A DNA stretch of 64,000 bases from Colletes latitarsis. Its lineage: Eukaryota > Arthropoda > Insecta > Hymenoptera > Colletidae. The notes under the pieces are model-generated. The model was not told the DNA's origin and did no database searches. It was given only the letters and a program-made list of their open reading frames with translations. Where the stretch lies: the NCBI RefSeq assembly GCF_051014445.1, contig NC_135141.1:28605422-28669421 (forward strand). Direction: 5' to 3'. The position numbers were made by a program, and so were the translations under genes. Shown here in pieces: positions 21,717 to 34,318 of this stretch (positions are counted from its first letter, which is position 1; each line of letters opens with the position of its first letter).

Positions 21717-23715
21717 AGCGTGTGGTTGAAGTACGAAGAAGTTTGATTAAAAGTTCTCGATTTATTTTTGTCAGGAGGAGTTTCGTCGGCGCGAGGATTC
21801 CCGGCCACCCTGTGCAGGTTTCCGTGCAAATGAAGGAAACGAAAACGTTTATTCCCCGGAGATTCACGGAGCCCGCAGGCTCGTTTGAGATGCGGCGCGT
21901 GAGCAATTTGAAGTGGTATCTCTCAGTCGCGCAGCCAGAGCTGTGCTCACATTCTGACGTTCGCGAGTACGCCTGTTGGCGAGAGGCAACCGCTTTCATA
22001 CATGTATGCATGCCCTGGGACACGCCGAGCGGAATTTTATAAGGGATTTTTATCCATTCCAAGTGAATTCCTTTGCGCCAAAGGGTGCAAACCGACCGAC
22101 GTGTTTCATAGTTCAACGCAGGTTCGAGGTGGGCCACAGTCTTCGCGTTGTGGCGGTTCGTGGCCGGTTAATCGCTGCGCAGAACAGAAACAACTTCTCC
22201 AAACAAGTGTACGAGAAACGAACGAAGAATTCTGACTGATGATTTCATCGACACGATGTTTTTCTTAAGGAAAAGTGGTTTCGAGAATGAACATGGACAG
22301 TTGACGTACCAGCGTTCTCAACGTCTTGTGGTTTCCAAGACTCCAAATGAAGCATTGGAATTGTCTAGAAACTTGTGTTATAATATATTATGAATAGGAA
22401 AATATATTAAAAAATTCGGTGCCTGTGTTCTCAGAAAATGTAAAATATATTGTCCAATATTAACTGGAATTTTAACGTTGTTGGATAGTAAGATCGTTCG
22501 TAGAATTCGTCACGGTTAAGAATGGTGCCAAGTGTGCTTTGTTTAAAGTGTGCCGTGAGACCGAAAAGAGAGTCTTTTTCTGAACCGTGCCACGAGCTTA
22601 ACAAGGTTAAGGATCATTTCGTTTAGGGACCAGTTGTCACTCGGTCGAGAAACGAAGAAGCACATAAGTTCCCCAGTTAGTATCCGACCACTCGAGCTTT
22701 CGACAATTAGGTTTACACGGACGTTCACAAGCAGAGGAAACGCCCACCTTCGTGGAGGAATTATTCTATTTGACAGAAATCGTAACTCGGACTGATCTCG
22801 TCCCACGACACGTGTCAATTTACGATTTTAGAATGTCATGAGATTTAATTATGCATTGAAATAATTTTAAAATTAAACTTACGAGCATGTATCAACGTTC
22901 TTGAAAAGGTTAATGGATTCTTCCACAGCGATAGAGCTTCAAATTTTAAATTCTCTCGTTAACCAGGTTACGATATCGTTCGCCTGAATATCGATTTCTC
23001 TATCAACGAATGATTCATTTTATCAAATATAGAACAACGTATTTCGAGGATTCTCCCGCGTTGCAGGCTAATATCTCTCTCGTATCTGTGTTTACAATCC
23101 GATTACCGGTTTTATACCGCACGCTGTACGACGCAGAAGCATCCGGGTTCGCTTCAGTTTGTTTCGTTTCGTCCGGAAAGTCGTTTAAGTGCCGTTTCAT
23201 TAGTCTTTTATATCGCAGGGAGGGTGCGCCGCGGGATTCGTAGGGGCTTAAGTCTCCTCTAACGAGAAAAGAATTCGAGGCGTATCGTAATCCGTGTCCT
23301 GGGAACTCCCGGGAGAAAGGATTCGATGCAGGCCCATCCGTGCAAGGACGAGCAGGTCGATTGTGGGGAAAAGGAACCTCGGGTCGGGTGTAACTGTAAA
23401 CGAGTTGAGTCGCGTAAAAGAGTACCGCGAGCAAACTTTTAAGTAGTTCGGGCAACTTTCGGAATCGATACCGCTGTAGAGAACCGAGCAAAGATGTTCC
23501 CTCCCCTCCCCCTGGATCCTATCATCGACCATTACTCTATCTACGACTGTTTATCGTCGTTTTGGTTAATGCAGCCTCGTGTCTCCTCCCACGCTCGTTC
23601 AAAACCACGAACTTCGAGTCCAGTTTTCCCGTTGACTCCAGGTGTCTAGGTTTGACGACAAAAACATCGATTTTCTCTGTTTATATTCTTTACATTATAA
23701 GTAGATTGTGGATAT
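21717..23715. other. Unique stretch, no gene supported
   Basis: Overlapping frames at 21715-22239 (up to 140 codons on both strands) and 23015-23532 (158 and 94 codons, minus) lie in CpG-rich DNA. None contains a recognised domain, and neighbouring frames are equally open, so I do not call them. Confidence 0.45.
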
Positions 23716-23724
23716 CTGTTAATA

Positions 23725-23790
23725 GAACTATGGGGGAGACCACTGTGACGGATTGAAACAATGAAAATTTTTTTTTAATATCTACTTTCA
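23725..23790. repeat. Fragment of a dispersed element (GACCACTGTGACGG type)
   Basis: GGGGGAGACCACTGTGACGG followed by a T-rich run matches 51645-51695 (GGAAACCACTGTGACGACTG plus the same T run). It is a short piece of an unclassified dispersed repeat that also occurs near 55390 and 62990. Confidence 0.5.
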
Positions 23791-23894
23791 ATCAAAGAAG
23801 AACCAATTAAAAAACAAACCTAACCCTTGCACCTTAATAATTTTTTATTCTGTATTCAATAGACTTTCGAATGGCATGATTAACTGAGCTTCTA

Positions 23895-24477
23895 TACTAA
23901 ATTTCATTGAGATACGTTCACTATTGTAGAAGTTACGAACGTTTGAAAATTGGACCATTTTTAGTGGGTTTTTCTCATTTTCCGTGATCAAGGAACAACT
24001 TTTTCAATATTGTTAGAATTTCTATATATTCTTCACTGAAATACGCGTAATTTGCTTTTTGAAACATTAAAATCGTCCAATCCGTTCAGAAGTTACGACG
24101 TTTTAAAGATACGCATGAAGTTTCAGTGAAACATCTCAATGGTATGGTCAGACATTACATTTTCGGTAAGGATTTTTTTTCTCGAAACTGAGTAGGATTT
24201 CGGGGGTATGTGTAATGACCAAAAATGATTGTAATTAACCCCCGCAACTAAAAATAATTTTTTTAGAACGATTTGAAATTTTTTAATTTTGTCGAAAAAT
24301 TTAGGCACCTATCCGATTTTTTTTCTCGAAAATGCACAGGATTTCGAAGGTATGTCTATTCACCAAAAATGATTGTATTAAATCCTCCATCAACAAATTG
24401 GTATTCTTGATTTTCGTCTTACTTTGGCCTCTAGAATCTCCCATTAAAATTTTTCCCAAGGGTGGCCGAACACCCTG
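23895..24477. mobile_element. Truncated CAGGG-family element, right half only (copy C)
   Basis: Module Y lies at 23895-24160, X modules at about 24170 and 24310, and then the right terminal arm (24376-24477) ends GGCCGAACACCCTG before TATG. No left arm was found, so the 5' part is lost or replaced by unrelated sequence. Module order is the same as in the complete element at 14989-16169. Confidence 0.85.
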
Positions 24478-25310
24478 TATGTTTGTACGAACTATCTTCA
24501 GTATTTTTAACTTTTTTTCAGAGTCATAGCCATTACTGTACATTGTTATTCGAAGAGAAGCTCTAAAAGTAAACGATTCTAATACCGTAGAACTAATCAC
24601 TGTGGTCGAAAATATTTCTACTAAAATTAGAAAATAATAATTGAATAGCAATATCAAAAATTCTACGCCTTCGTTATCGAATACTATGAATCTAGTTTCT
24701 TCGCTTAAAATAGAAGAAAATGGATCAATTTTCATTAGGAAAAATAAATGTCTTTTAGTAACGAGAGATTAAAGAATCCCTGTTATATCTGGCTTCAAGT
24801 TTCGTTAATATTCGACTCTGGATCTTCTACGACCGGCGTACTTTCGCCAGTTTATCAACCACGCGAGGAACAGGAAGCGCGGAAAATATGAACGAACCTA
24901 TCTACAGCTTAATTAGAAGCATTAATATGGATAAACTCGGAAGCTCACCCCCGAAGGATTTGCATGCTGGCCAGCTGCCCGCGAAGACACCTTCGGATTT
25001 CCACCCGTTTTCTCTTCCTTTTCGACAAGACCCGGATTTGCTTTAAGACCCCGCGGATTATGGTCCAGGAACCTGGGGGTTTCTGGATAACCGTATTGCC
25101 CGACGATGGGAACACCCGGGACGTAAAGACACCGTATTCGTTGCCAAACGCGATACGAAATCACGAGCGTCGTTAAAACGATGCAATTTTCACCGTTACA
25201 GTTTCACTCGAGTCGCGTGGAAGCAAATTTTTCACGGAAAAAGAATTAACTTCTGCCCTTTTTTCACACCTCTCGACGAGTACTACGATTCTCTAAAATT
25301 TAGAACGCGT
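24478..25310. other. Unique stretch, nothing recognised
   Basis: AT-rich to 24900, then moderately GC-rich at 24950-25170 where 80-codon minus and 70-codon plus frames overlap. No gene is supported. Confidence 0.5.
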
Positions 25311-25537
25311 TTAACACTTTGACTGCCACGTCGTCCATATATGGGTGACAGAATTTTTAACAGTGAAACTAAAACAATTAATTCTCAAATTAAAATGTCA
25401 AAGAAAATAAATTTTAATGAGGTTACAAAGGTAATTATTGCGACAACTTTTAAGTTGTGTAGTTTACAATTGCCTGAAACTAAAGTTTTGGTCTCGTAAA
25501 CAATTTTAGGATTTTAGACTGGCAGTGGACGTGTTAA
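25311..25537. mobile_element. TTAA-flanked MITE, piggyBac-like ends
   Basis: The left end TTAACACTTTGACTGCCACG and the right end (reverse complement TTAACACGTCCACTGCCAGT) form imperfect inverted repeats, each bordered by TTAA, the target used by piggyBac transposases. The interior is AT-rich and non-coding. Length is 227 bp. A related, damaged copy lies at 31310-31440 on the other strand (CACAGTCAAAGTGTTGA). Confidence 0.7.
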
Positions 25538-25894
25538 TCGCGTCTAAAGGGTCGCAGAGACGGTCAAAGAAAATCGATCGTTCCTGTATCTTTAGATTGC
25601 TCGATGCCTACAGGAACTCGTACAGCACCGAATGACGGATCTAATTGATCCCGGAGGAACCGGGTCACCGTCGCAAACGCATGTAGGCCGCGATCTACGG
25701 GTAGCCAATTAACTAAGTCGCTGAATCGCGCAGTAAATACGTACAAATGGCCATCAGCGATCGAACGTCGGCTGCAGGACGAATGAGCCGTTATAATTTC
25801 CGTGGTACGTTCGATACAGAGACTCCCAGAGCTCGCGAACATCATTTATCAGCGGTTCGTGTTGAATTATATTGCGCAAGTAAGCCTCGTTTGA
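25538..25894. other. Unique stretch, nothing recognised
   Basis: A 93-codon minus frame overlaps here without domain or splice support. No repeat seen. Confidence 0.5.
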
Positions 25895-26056
25895 TAGAGA
25901 ATCGAATATTTTCATTCTTATATTTACTCGACTCGAGTTTTGAAAATTTACCCAAACTTTCTGTAAGAAAATTGATAAATATTTATTTCTACTGCATTAT
26001 TTTAATTCCCCCGGTACAAATAAGTACGCCATAATTGTCAGTAGTTCTAGTGTCAA
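25895..26056 (+). mobile_element. Degraded copy of the 46.67-kb TTAA MITE
   Basis: TTACTCGACT...GAAAATTTACCC and GTACAAATAAGTACGCCATA align with the 3' three quarters of the element at 46670-46881. The left end is not recognisable and the right TTAA has mutated to TCAAC. Confidence 0.65.
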
Positions 26057-28139
26057 CGAATGATGCAAACAAAATTAAGTGGACACTCCATTAACACGTT
26101 ATTTCCTATCGAAATTTGTAAACAAATGCCAAACGATAACCACGAATCCATCAGTGTCTATCGAGCATTTATAACAGGAACAGTGTTCGTCGAGTGATAT
26201 TAAAATAGTAAAAACAAAACAAAAAAGAAGAAATTTCAGAACATTGATCTCAAAAATTCGTCGAACTTTGAACAATTGCTACGTTCACTTCAAGGGCCAA
26301 AGAGAACAGTCGAAAAAAGAAATTTCCCAACTACCTGTCCACTTACTTTTGACGTAAAGCAAACGTCCACGATAAGGATATCGTTCGAGGGTTGGAAGAT
26401 TGCGATTGGTCACGGAGGACAGAATCGATATGACATCGCGGGCTGCTCGAGATTTCTCGAAGGAACCGTCCGTCAAGTCGAGCGAAACGATAACGACGAA
26501 TCGACGAGCCTCGAGATAACAACACTGGGCGACGAGGACTTTCATAAGACCGCCTAATGATTGGCTGCACTTATCTGGCGCCGTTTTTCCTTTCTCGAGT
26601 TAGCGGATGCAACTTGCTGGCCGTGAAAATGGAGGGAGGAATCTCGATCGCGATCAAATTGTCTTCTGGGCACTCTGTACAATCGCGATCAGTTCGCGGC
26701 TCGTTCTCGACGGGGCCGTGGATCGTTTTCGAGCGGAGGAATTTTTGATCGAGCGATCGCCGCGGCAAATGGAACGAATGATCGCTCAACGAGGACACGA
26801 CCGATGGAAATTAACGCGGCGAACGTGCCGCGGCGCCTCCGATGTGACCCCGTCGTTGGCTGCACTCGATTAAATTACTCGTAATCGCGGGACAGAAATA
26901 TTTGCGACACCGGATGCATCGATCACTATTAGGGAACTCCGAAACCACGGTACGATCCCAAACCACCGTCCCCCAACCATCGTTTTCTATCGTTAACGAT
27001 GCCGTACGAATTTTCAAAATTACCCACTTTGTTGCTTTTTATCGATCTTTAGATTAATTTAAGATGGAACACCTTTTGATTTTATATTTGAATTTAATTA
27101 ATATAAGAAAAAATAAAATATTTACATTTATAGTAAACAGTGTGTTTATAGATATTGTTACCAAAGAATTCGGGTAGCCTAGTTTAGTTTAAAACATAAC
27201 TACAGTGTCGAAAATGTAACCATTTAAATACTCTCGCCGCAAGTGGTCCGTGTTTCGATTACGTATCGAAATATGTGCTTTCCGCGATATCCCCTCGACG
27301 AATAATTCAACTACAAAACAACGCAAAACCCAAACCAACCGACGATTTATTAAAGTCGACACCGTCAATCTACGCAGCCCAACGAGAACACTGGAAATCC
27401 ATTTAACAATTAACTCTTGTCTAATTGACTCACTTTGTTTCCACTGGCAATTTCTCTATATTCGATGCAACAAGCGTCGATTCGAAAAACGAAAAGAGAA
27501 CGAACGTCGAGCGCAATGAAACAGTATTCGAAAAGCGTATCGATCAATCGCTATTTAACTTTCGGCGATCGGAATTTTTTTTCTTTTGGATAGAAAAAAA
27601 AAAAAAATGTTCTCGCGTTTCGAGTTACACGAAAATAACGAACTTTGCTCGTTTGGACGCTTTGTTTCACCGGAAAACATATGGAAAATTAAAGCACTGC
27701 GCCTGACCATTGCTCGATATTTTTACTTGCGTCGGTGCTCTTGAACGTTTATTGTGGTATAATATTATTTGATCTCTCTTCTGTTTGGTGTTAAAAGTAA
27801 GAAATAACACAGTACTTACGAAATTCTCCAAAAGACATTTCAGGACGAATAATTTTTGTAATATATTTCCACAATAATTCTTTAGATTTTGCTGGCCAGG
27901 ACCGAATAAATAACAAATGACACAATACTGGTGCACGTGACGCGACGGTAAAGTTTAACGTGTACCATATATGGTACATATATCTCTCTTTTTATTCTGT
28001 TTATTTATATTTCGTTCTACCGTAACGCTGTACTCGTAACACCCTCGAAATATTCCGTGAATTTCACCGTTTTCCACCAGCCATAAAACGTTCGTTTCGT
28101 TTTATTTACATCGTTTTCGCATTAACCGTTCGATTATCG
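26057..28139. other. Unique stretch with an 18-bp palindrome, no gene supported
   Basis: At 26270-26880 at least four frames on both strands are open for 75-93 codons, which reflects CpG richness. At 27961-27978 the sequence TGTACCATATATGGTACA is a perfect palindrome. Nothing else recognised. Confidence 0.5.
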
Positions 28140-28560
28140 GTTTCGAACTTTCGTTTCTAATTTTTCATGAAAATTCCCGGCGCGCGCGACGCGTTTCGAA
28201 CGAATCGAATCGCCCGCCGCGTGAAAAACGATACGAAACGCGAGCGCGAACGTTAATCCGCGCGACTGGCCGAAATCATCGGACAGGGAGGGATGACGAA
28301 TCGAAACGAGACGATATTCCACGAATCCCCTTTTTGGAATATCATATCGAGTGGACGGCCGGTTTACCAATGAAGCGCTTTTCGTCGTCGACTGGCGGCC
28401 ATTTGCAGTCACGACACGTCGCCGTCGACGAGATTCGACGATCGAGTTCCGTCCAGAAATCTTGGACGAGATTCGTCCGTCGTACGAGGATACGAAAATG
28501 GAAAGAACGTGGGCGGGTGGGTGCAAGATGGCAGAGAGGACGAGCTCGTCCTAATTGTAC
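28140..28560. other. CpG-dense island
   Basis: The stretch 28175-28260 is packed with CG steps (for example CGGCGCGCGCGACGCG), and frames on both strands (100-149 codons) run through 28134-28858. The composition resembles a promoter-proximal or otherwise constrained island, but I find no TATA box, initiator or start codon that would anchor a gene. Confidence 0.4.
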
Positions 28561-30044
28561 AAAGAGTCCCTACGGGGAAAATCTGATTGATTGGTACGAT
28601 TGTGGTTGCCCTGAAAAGAGGATTGCTTCTTTGTAGTCGCGAACGTCTGGCGCGTTGATCCTCTTTGACGAATCGTTGAACGTCTGTGACTAATATTCGA
28701 AAATATTTTTTATTAACAATTCTGACGATCTTTTCTCCTTTTCTTTTTTTATAGAATTTTCTACATCGCCTGGCAGTGAATGCTGACTGACTGTGAAATG
28801 GATTCTCAAGTATAAAGAACATTAAAGTATAGGACTCCGGGACTTTCAGGATAGACAAAAAGGTCCTAATCGTGGGGTTGAAAAATTAATATTACAGCTA
28901 GAAACAACACATATTTCCTCATTTCTATCGTTCTGAATTTAGTAGAAGTTTCAATGGAACTAACGTCGAACGTTCGCGGCGGTTTTCCGTGAGAAGTTTT
29001 CGCCAGGATCTGCGACGAGGCGACGTACCAATTTTTCACGGGGTCATTATTTTTAATAAACTGCACGGAAAGTATTCTGGCGCGTTCGATTTATCGATCA
29101 GCTTCATTTCCATCGTTCCAATAAGATGCGCGCGCTACCAGCCTCGCGTCCTCCTCGTTCGAAGGAACGAGACAGGTAAAATAAAATTATTAATAGACAG
29201 GAATCCTCGCATATAGGAATTATTCCGAACACCTGGTCGCGTCTGAATCAGGGTTTATTAAAGTCTGATATTTATTCGAGTGAAACAGCTCCTTCGAAAT
29301 AACTGTTACTTCCTTAAACATTATTAATGAATTTTTAAAAGAAGGCATATCTTTGAGAATTTATGAATAAAAATCTACCGTATCGATTCTTTTTAAACTT
29401 TGCTTACACGTTCACCATGTCTCGAAGAGTATCTACAAATTTTCGTATCTACGTACAAACGTTATTGAAACATTTTTTATAAGGGCAAACTCGATTGTAA
29501 TTTAATCGCAAGAATTTTTTGTTTAACACATTTTTAAATGACCCGCGCGATTCTACGATCGTATTTTTCGATCGAACGAACGAAATAATTCTTTATCGTT
29601 ACGAATGAAACGGGGGAAACAAAGCTGGAAAGTTTTAATTTCGCGTTGTTCAATTTTCGCCGGCTGCGGTTGTACGTCTCGCGACATCCATTTCGAAATG
29701 CACGGCCGTGTTTTTCGCGTTTCGTTCGCCCGTCCGATATCCACGCTTTACCGCAAAAACGAAGAGGAGAATCCGTCGACAGAGGGAACTGAAGGAGGTT
29801 CGATGATTTATAAGATTGCAATCGCTTAAGGAAAACGTTTCCCAACGTCTCGAGCGTTGAAACGTAGCTGACGGAGTGCACACTTCGCAGTAAAATCGGC
29901 TAGAAAAGTGGCGAGAAGTGGAAGGAAATTTTGCTTAAAGCCTTCGGTGTCTGGCTGTGCATAACGCGTGCATTCGAAGCTGATTTTCCAATAGAATAAT
30001 TAAAAACTCACAGGATAAAGTAACATGATTTTTACGTTAATATC
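28561..30044. other. Unique stretch, no gene supported
   Basis: Frames up to 149 codons on the minus strand are shadows of the CpG-rich segments at 28400-28850 and 29530-29890. No shared repeat or RNA gene seen. Confidence 0.5.
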
Positions 30045-30470
30045 GAGAACTATTGGGGAAATATATTATAAAAATTATTCGTTCCGAAATGGCTAACCTG
30101 AGTCGTCTGACCATTATCGGTTATTTCCACTTATTTTCGAGAATTTCTTGAGTATCGATATTGGTATTGTATTATTTGTTACTTATTTGATCTTGGCTAA
30201 ATCTAAGGAATTATCGAAGAAATATATTATAAAAATAATTTGTCTCGAAATGGTTGACCTCAGTCGTCTGGCCATTATCGGTTATTTCCACTTGTTTTGA
30301 AGAATTTCGTAAGTATCCTCATTGTTACTTATTTGGTCTTGGCTAACTAAATCTAAGGAATTATTGAGGAAACATATAAAAATTATTTATCTCGAATTGA
30401 CCTCAGTCGTCTGACCATTATCGATTATTTCCACTTGCTTTGGAGAATTTCATAAGCATTGTTATTAATA
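30045..30470. repeat. Three-copy tandem repeat, about 143-161 bp per unit
   Basis: GTCGTCTGACCATTATCGGT (with small changes) occurs at 30102, 30263 and 30406. Each is preceded by AAATATATTATAAAAAT-type sequence and followed by TATTTCCACTT and a GAATTTC block. The third copy is shortened. A single related piece lies at about 6563-6600. Confidence 0.88.
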
Positions 30471-31309
30471 ACGAGCTGAACGACGAGTCGAAATATTACA
30501 TTAAAATTAACGGAGAATAAATTCACGAGGATTCGAAGAACTTCACATTTGGAAATGCCTACGGAACGTAAAAAGTGAAATATTTTTATCAAACAAATCC
30601 GTACGGTTGGGAATATCGTAACGAAGTTTAGAGAAAGTAGGGTGAAGCGAACGAAATATAATATTCGCGGGCGCTTGTTAATACTCCGACGAATTCGCGT
30701 ACCAATTCGAAACTAACGCGTGCGACGTAAGCTCGCGTGGCGCGTACGTTTCGTTCTAATTAAAAACTGTTGAAAATAAGTACGCGACGGATGTCCGTTC
30801 TAATTAGAAACCGGCGAACATTATATTACGGGATAATCGGCGAATTTCCACGACTGGGGCACTTATCGGCCGCGGAACGAAAAGGGATCAGGGGACGTTC
30901 TTTTAATTACAAGCTCAGGCTCGACGATTCCGCGGTGAAAAAAAAAAAAAAATGAAAAAACAGAAAGAAAAAAAAAAACGAGGAAAGTGTTATTAAAATC
31001 TTCATCGTCCGGCTGCATCGATAGAATTTCATTAACGAGTTTCAAAGCAGACACCGCCGAGTGAATTAATTCCAACAGGCCCGGAAACTTTCGCATCCAA
31101 CGGTGATATTAACGGGAAAAAAGAGTCGAGGGGATTGGCTGGATCGATGTACACAGAAATTCGCGTGTCGGACACCGTTGGAATTATTTACACATTTACT
31201 GCATAAATTCTTTTTCGAATTCACGACAAGTCAACTTCAAACGTAAAGAAATCTGCATAAAATATTTGGTAAGTATATAAAAATGTTTTTAAATATCAGC
31301 CAGAAATAT
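30471..31309. other. Unique stretch with A-rich tract
   Basis: At 30939-30980 there is a long interrupted poly-A tract. The rest is unique and non-coding as far as I can see. Confidence 0.5.
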
Positions 31310-31440
31310 TTCAATCGACTGATTAATTTTAGACAGATTTTAACTACACAAATTAAAATTAGTATTTAGTTTTCTAATCTAAACATCTAAACTCGAGAAT
31401 TCATTTTTTTAGTTTCACAGTCAAAGTGTTGACATATTTG
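31310..31440 (-). mobile_element. Degraded relative of the 25.3-kb MITE
   Basis: On the minus strand it reads TCAACACTTTGACTG followed by TGAAACTAAAAAAATGAATT, matching the left part of 25311-25537 with an internal deletion and a mutated TTAA. Only one end is recognisable. Confidence 0.45.
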
Positions 31441-31548
31441 AATATTTTTTCACTAAAATATTTTCAAATGATTTATTTCCAAGGTATTATTTCTTTAATT
31501 CTATAACGAGGAATATTTACTTCACTTTTAGTTATCAGTAGATCTCGG

Positions 31549-31660
31549 TGTTCAGTAGAATAGGTCGAGCATCGATCAGACGACGTTCTAGATTTTCGAA
31601 CTAGAGTAATCTTCTAATACTAGAAGATGTATACTTTTGCCTATGTAGGCAAAATATATT
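31549..31660. repeat. Partial H-family hairpin and two small stems
   Basis: TTCAGTAGAATAGGTCGAGC at 31560 resembles the complement of the right arm of H1. It is followed by stems ATCTTCTA/TAGAAGAT (31613-31628) and TTTTGCCTA/TAGGCAAAA (31635-31654). The piece lies 110 bp before the full copy H2. Confidence 0.4.
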
Positions 31661-31769
31661 ACAAAAATCAAGCTGAAAGTTAAATAAACATTCTTAGGTT
31701 TCTATCATCATTTATAACAAATTAGTATGAAACTCTAACACCATTTATTCGAGTAACCATTTTAGATCC

Positions 31770-31922
31770 TGTATTTCTAGATTCTCTCATAGTCGATATT
31801 CAGTAGAACAAATCTATAATTGGTCAGACCCAGCCTAGTTTGGTCTGATCGATGCTAGACCTACTTCACTGAATTCCAGAATCCAGAAACTCTAAACAGT
31901 AATAATGACACATCGTTACTGA
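31770..31922. mobile_element. Foldback/MITE-like hairpin, copy H2
   Basis: This copy is colinear with H1 at 2300-2455, sharing ATTTCTAGATTCT, ACAAATCTATAATTGGTCAG and AGAATCCAGAAACTCTAAAC. The self-complementary structure is kept. Differences are scattered transitions and small indels, so the two copies are old. Confidence 0.65.
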
Positions 31923-33730
31923 ATAAATTCAGCTAAAGTTAAGTAAACATTCTTGGTTATAAAATAATTTTCAAATTCTTATTTGATCATTTTCTCAAAT
32001 AGTATCGTGAAGTGTCGCGACGTCTCCGTTAACTGTTCCTATTGCCAAATACAGTGCATCTCTTCGTACGAATCGTTATTATAACGAGCTCTCGACACAG
32101 GGAACGAGCGAGGTCAGGGAATCTCTTACAAACCGAAATGGGACAAATAATAATAATGAAAATAAAGCACATCCCCGGACGATAATGACTTTGGGGCCCG
32201 TGAAGAAAGTAACACCGTGAAACACGACGGGAATAGGGGAGAAAAGAACCAGAACGAGGAGCACGAGAGAGTCTGTGTGGCCTGACGCTGCTTTAATTTT
32301 CATTATTCGAGCTCAGGCATCCGAGGGCGTGTTCCGCGAAACAACGAGCTACGAGAAGCAAATGGAAACAACGAGGAGTTGATGATCACGATGGAATTAG
32401 TCACTGTGTTAGAGAAACAACGCACGCTGGCCAATTCTCGTAAACCAGACCAGCGGTTTCCAAACATTTTGAAAACTCCCGAGATTCTCAGTGAAGATTT
32501 CCATCCCCAGTTACGTTTCGCGCAATTCGTATTCTAACTTTCGCTAATTCCACCCACGCTCATATTACACTCAAATTTTAATTAAATTAACATTTACCAG
32601 CCACGAGAATCAGAAACGGGAACGTATAAACACAATAATATTGACAAATGCTCGAATCCATATTCAAATGAGAATCAATTGCCGCAGACTTCGTACGGAC
32701 TCGTCGAAACTGGAGAAATTGGCTCGCCACAATGGTCGGTTATTATCGATCATATTTCGACTAGTTCATCAAACGAAACATTTAATACACGGTTAACCGA
32801 TTCGACCGAAGGTGCCAATAATTTTACGGACAATAACCATGCTCGAAGAGAATTATAATTAATTAAAAAGAATAATTTTAATTCGCTGAACTAACATTAC
32901 AATTTTTCGTGTATCTCTTTCGAATAATATTCTTTTGCACTGTCAGCCGTGTGTAATTAATTATTCTGTCATTCAACACCCCTCTCGTACTTTCATACAT
33001 CGTTTTAATTATCTCGACGTGATTTAAAAATTTTAGTTACGAATTCTACGATATTTTTCCAAGCAGAAAACATATATTTCTGATAATAATCCAGACCAAG
33101 GATCAGAATCATTTCAAAATTTTTTAATTCAAAGATTTCAAAGATTATTAATTTAGAAACTATTTGGTACTAATTTAGCCGCGGCAGACTTTTAGTAATT
33201 CGTCTGTTTACACAATAAAGCAATATTTAATTCATAATGCAGTCGCGTTACCCGACTTTAGTTTCATTTTACGAACTTTATCAACCAGCTAAGTTTCCAC
33301 CTACACCTCCGTAGCGTCACTGTTTAATAAACACAATTTCCCGTCTACTCGCACGTATCGCGATACCGAACTTTAGAATTAACTCGATCAATTCGCGGAA
33401 AATGTCTCATCCATCACTTTTCACCGCGCCCCGTTCCACAAATACTTCAACTTTCCGCAGTCGAGAGATACTCGAAAAGTCGACTCGAGCAGACGCGAGA
33501 TAGAGCGATCGATAAAGTTCTCGAAGGACTCCACTGGACATTTAGTATCCTAAAAGGCTTGCTTCACCTTTTAACGAAGAGCCAGACTTCCAAGAGATCC
33601 TGGTATTCTTGGAGAGAGAAAGAACCCTCGATAATGTATTCATACGGCCATTTGACTTTCAATTAATCGTCCAGAATATTAAATAACCAGACCTCGTCGT
33701 TAACGTAGTTGTACGCATTTTTCAAGAGGA
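31923..33730. other. Unique stretch, nothing recognised
   Basis: Mostly AT-rich. No frame longer than 74 codons, no shared repeat and no RNA gene seen. Confidence 0.55.
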
Positions 33731-33731
33731 T

Positions 33732-34318
33732 ATTTGATGATTTTTTTTTTAATAATAACTACGCTGCTTTGCACTGAGATTTTTCACATATATTTATTCA
33801 TCTTATGAGCATGTTCAGGATTTTTTTCATTAAAAAATATTAAAACTTGTGGGAGTTACAACTTCTCGTTTAAACGCGTTTCTTAAAAATTGGCTTCCAC
33901 GATATTTCAAGATCTAGCAGATCAATTTCAAATTTAGAAAGGATATTCAGATTAGAGATTTTAAAAAATATTGAATTGCACTATTTTTGTTAATATGCTG
34001 AAGACAGAAGGAAAGTTTAAAAATAGAAATTCGAAACTCGAAATGCTGTCATACGTTTATTTGTCGAGATTTTTACTCCTCTCTGGTTCCTGCTATAACT
34101 ACACTTTTCCTAACGAAGATACTTTCCTCCCTCTGTTTCAGACTAGCAGTTCAGCTGGAATCGTGAAAGCCAGCGCAGCACCTTTATAACTCCCACAATC
34201 TTTAATATTTTTTTATGAAAAAAATACTGTAAATACTTATAAGATGAATAAATATATCTGCTAAATCTCAGTACCAAACAGCCTACCTATCATTAAAAAA
34301 AAAATCACAAAAAAGAAC
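33732..34318. mobile_element. Foldback element built from two inverted 180-bp-family units
   Basis: The left arm (33732-33880) and right arm (34190-34318, inverted) both match the unit of the array at 4432-5195: TTTGCACTGAGATTTT, TTATTCATCTTATGAGCATG and their complements. The left arm also carries the TTTCAAGATCTAGCAGA tail. Between them is about 250 bp of unrelated sequence with a 72-codon frame. The arms have diverged from each other and from the array, so this is an older copy. Confidence 0.8.
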
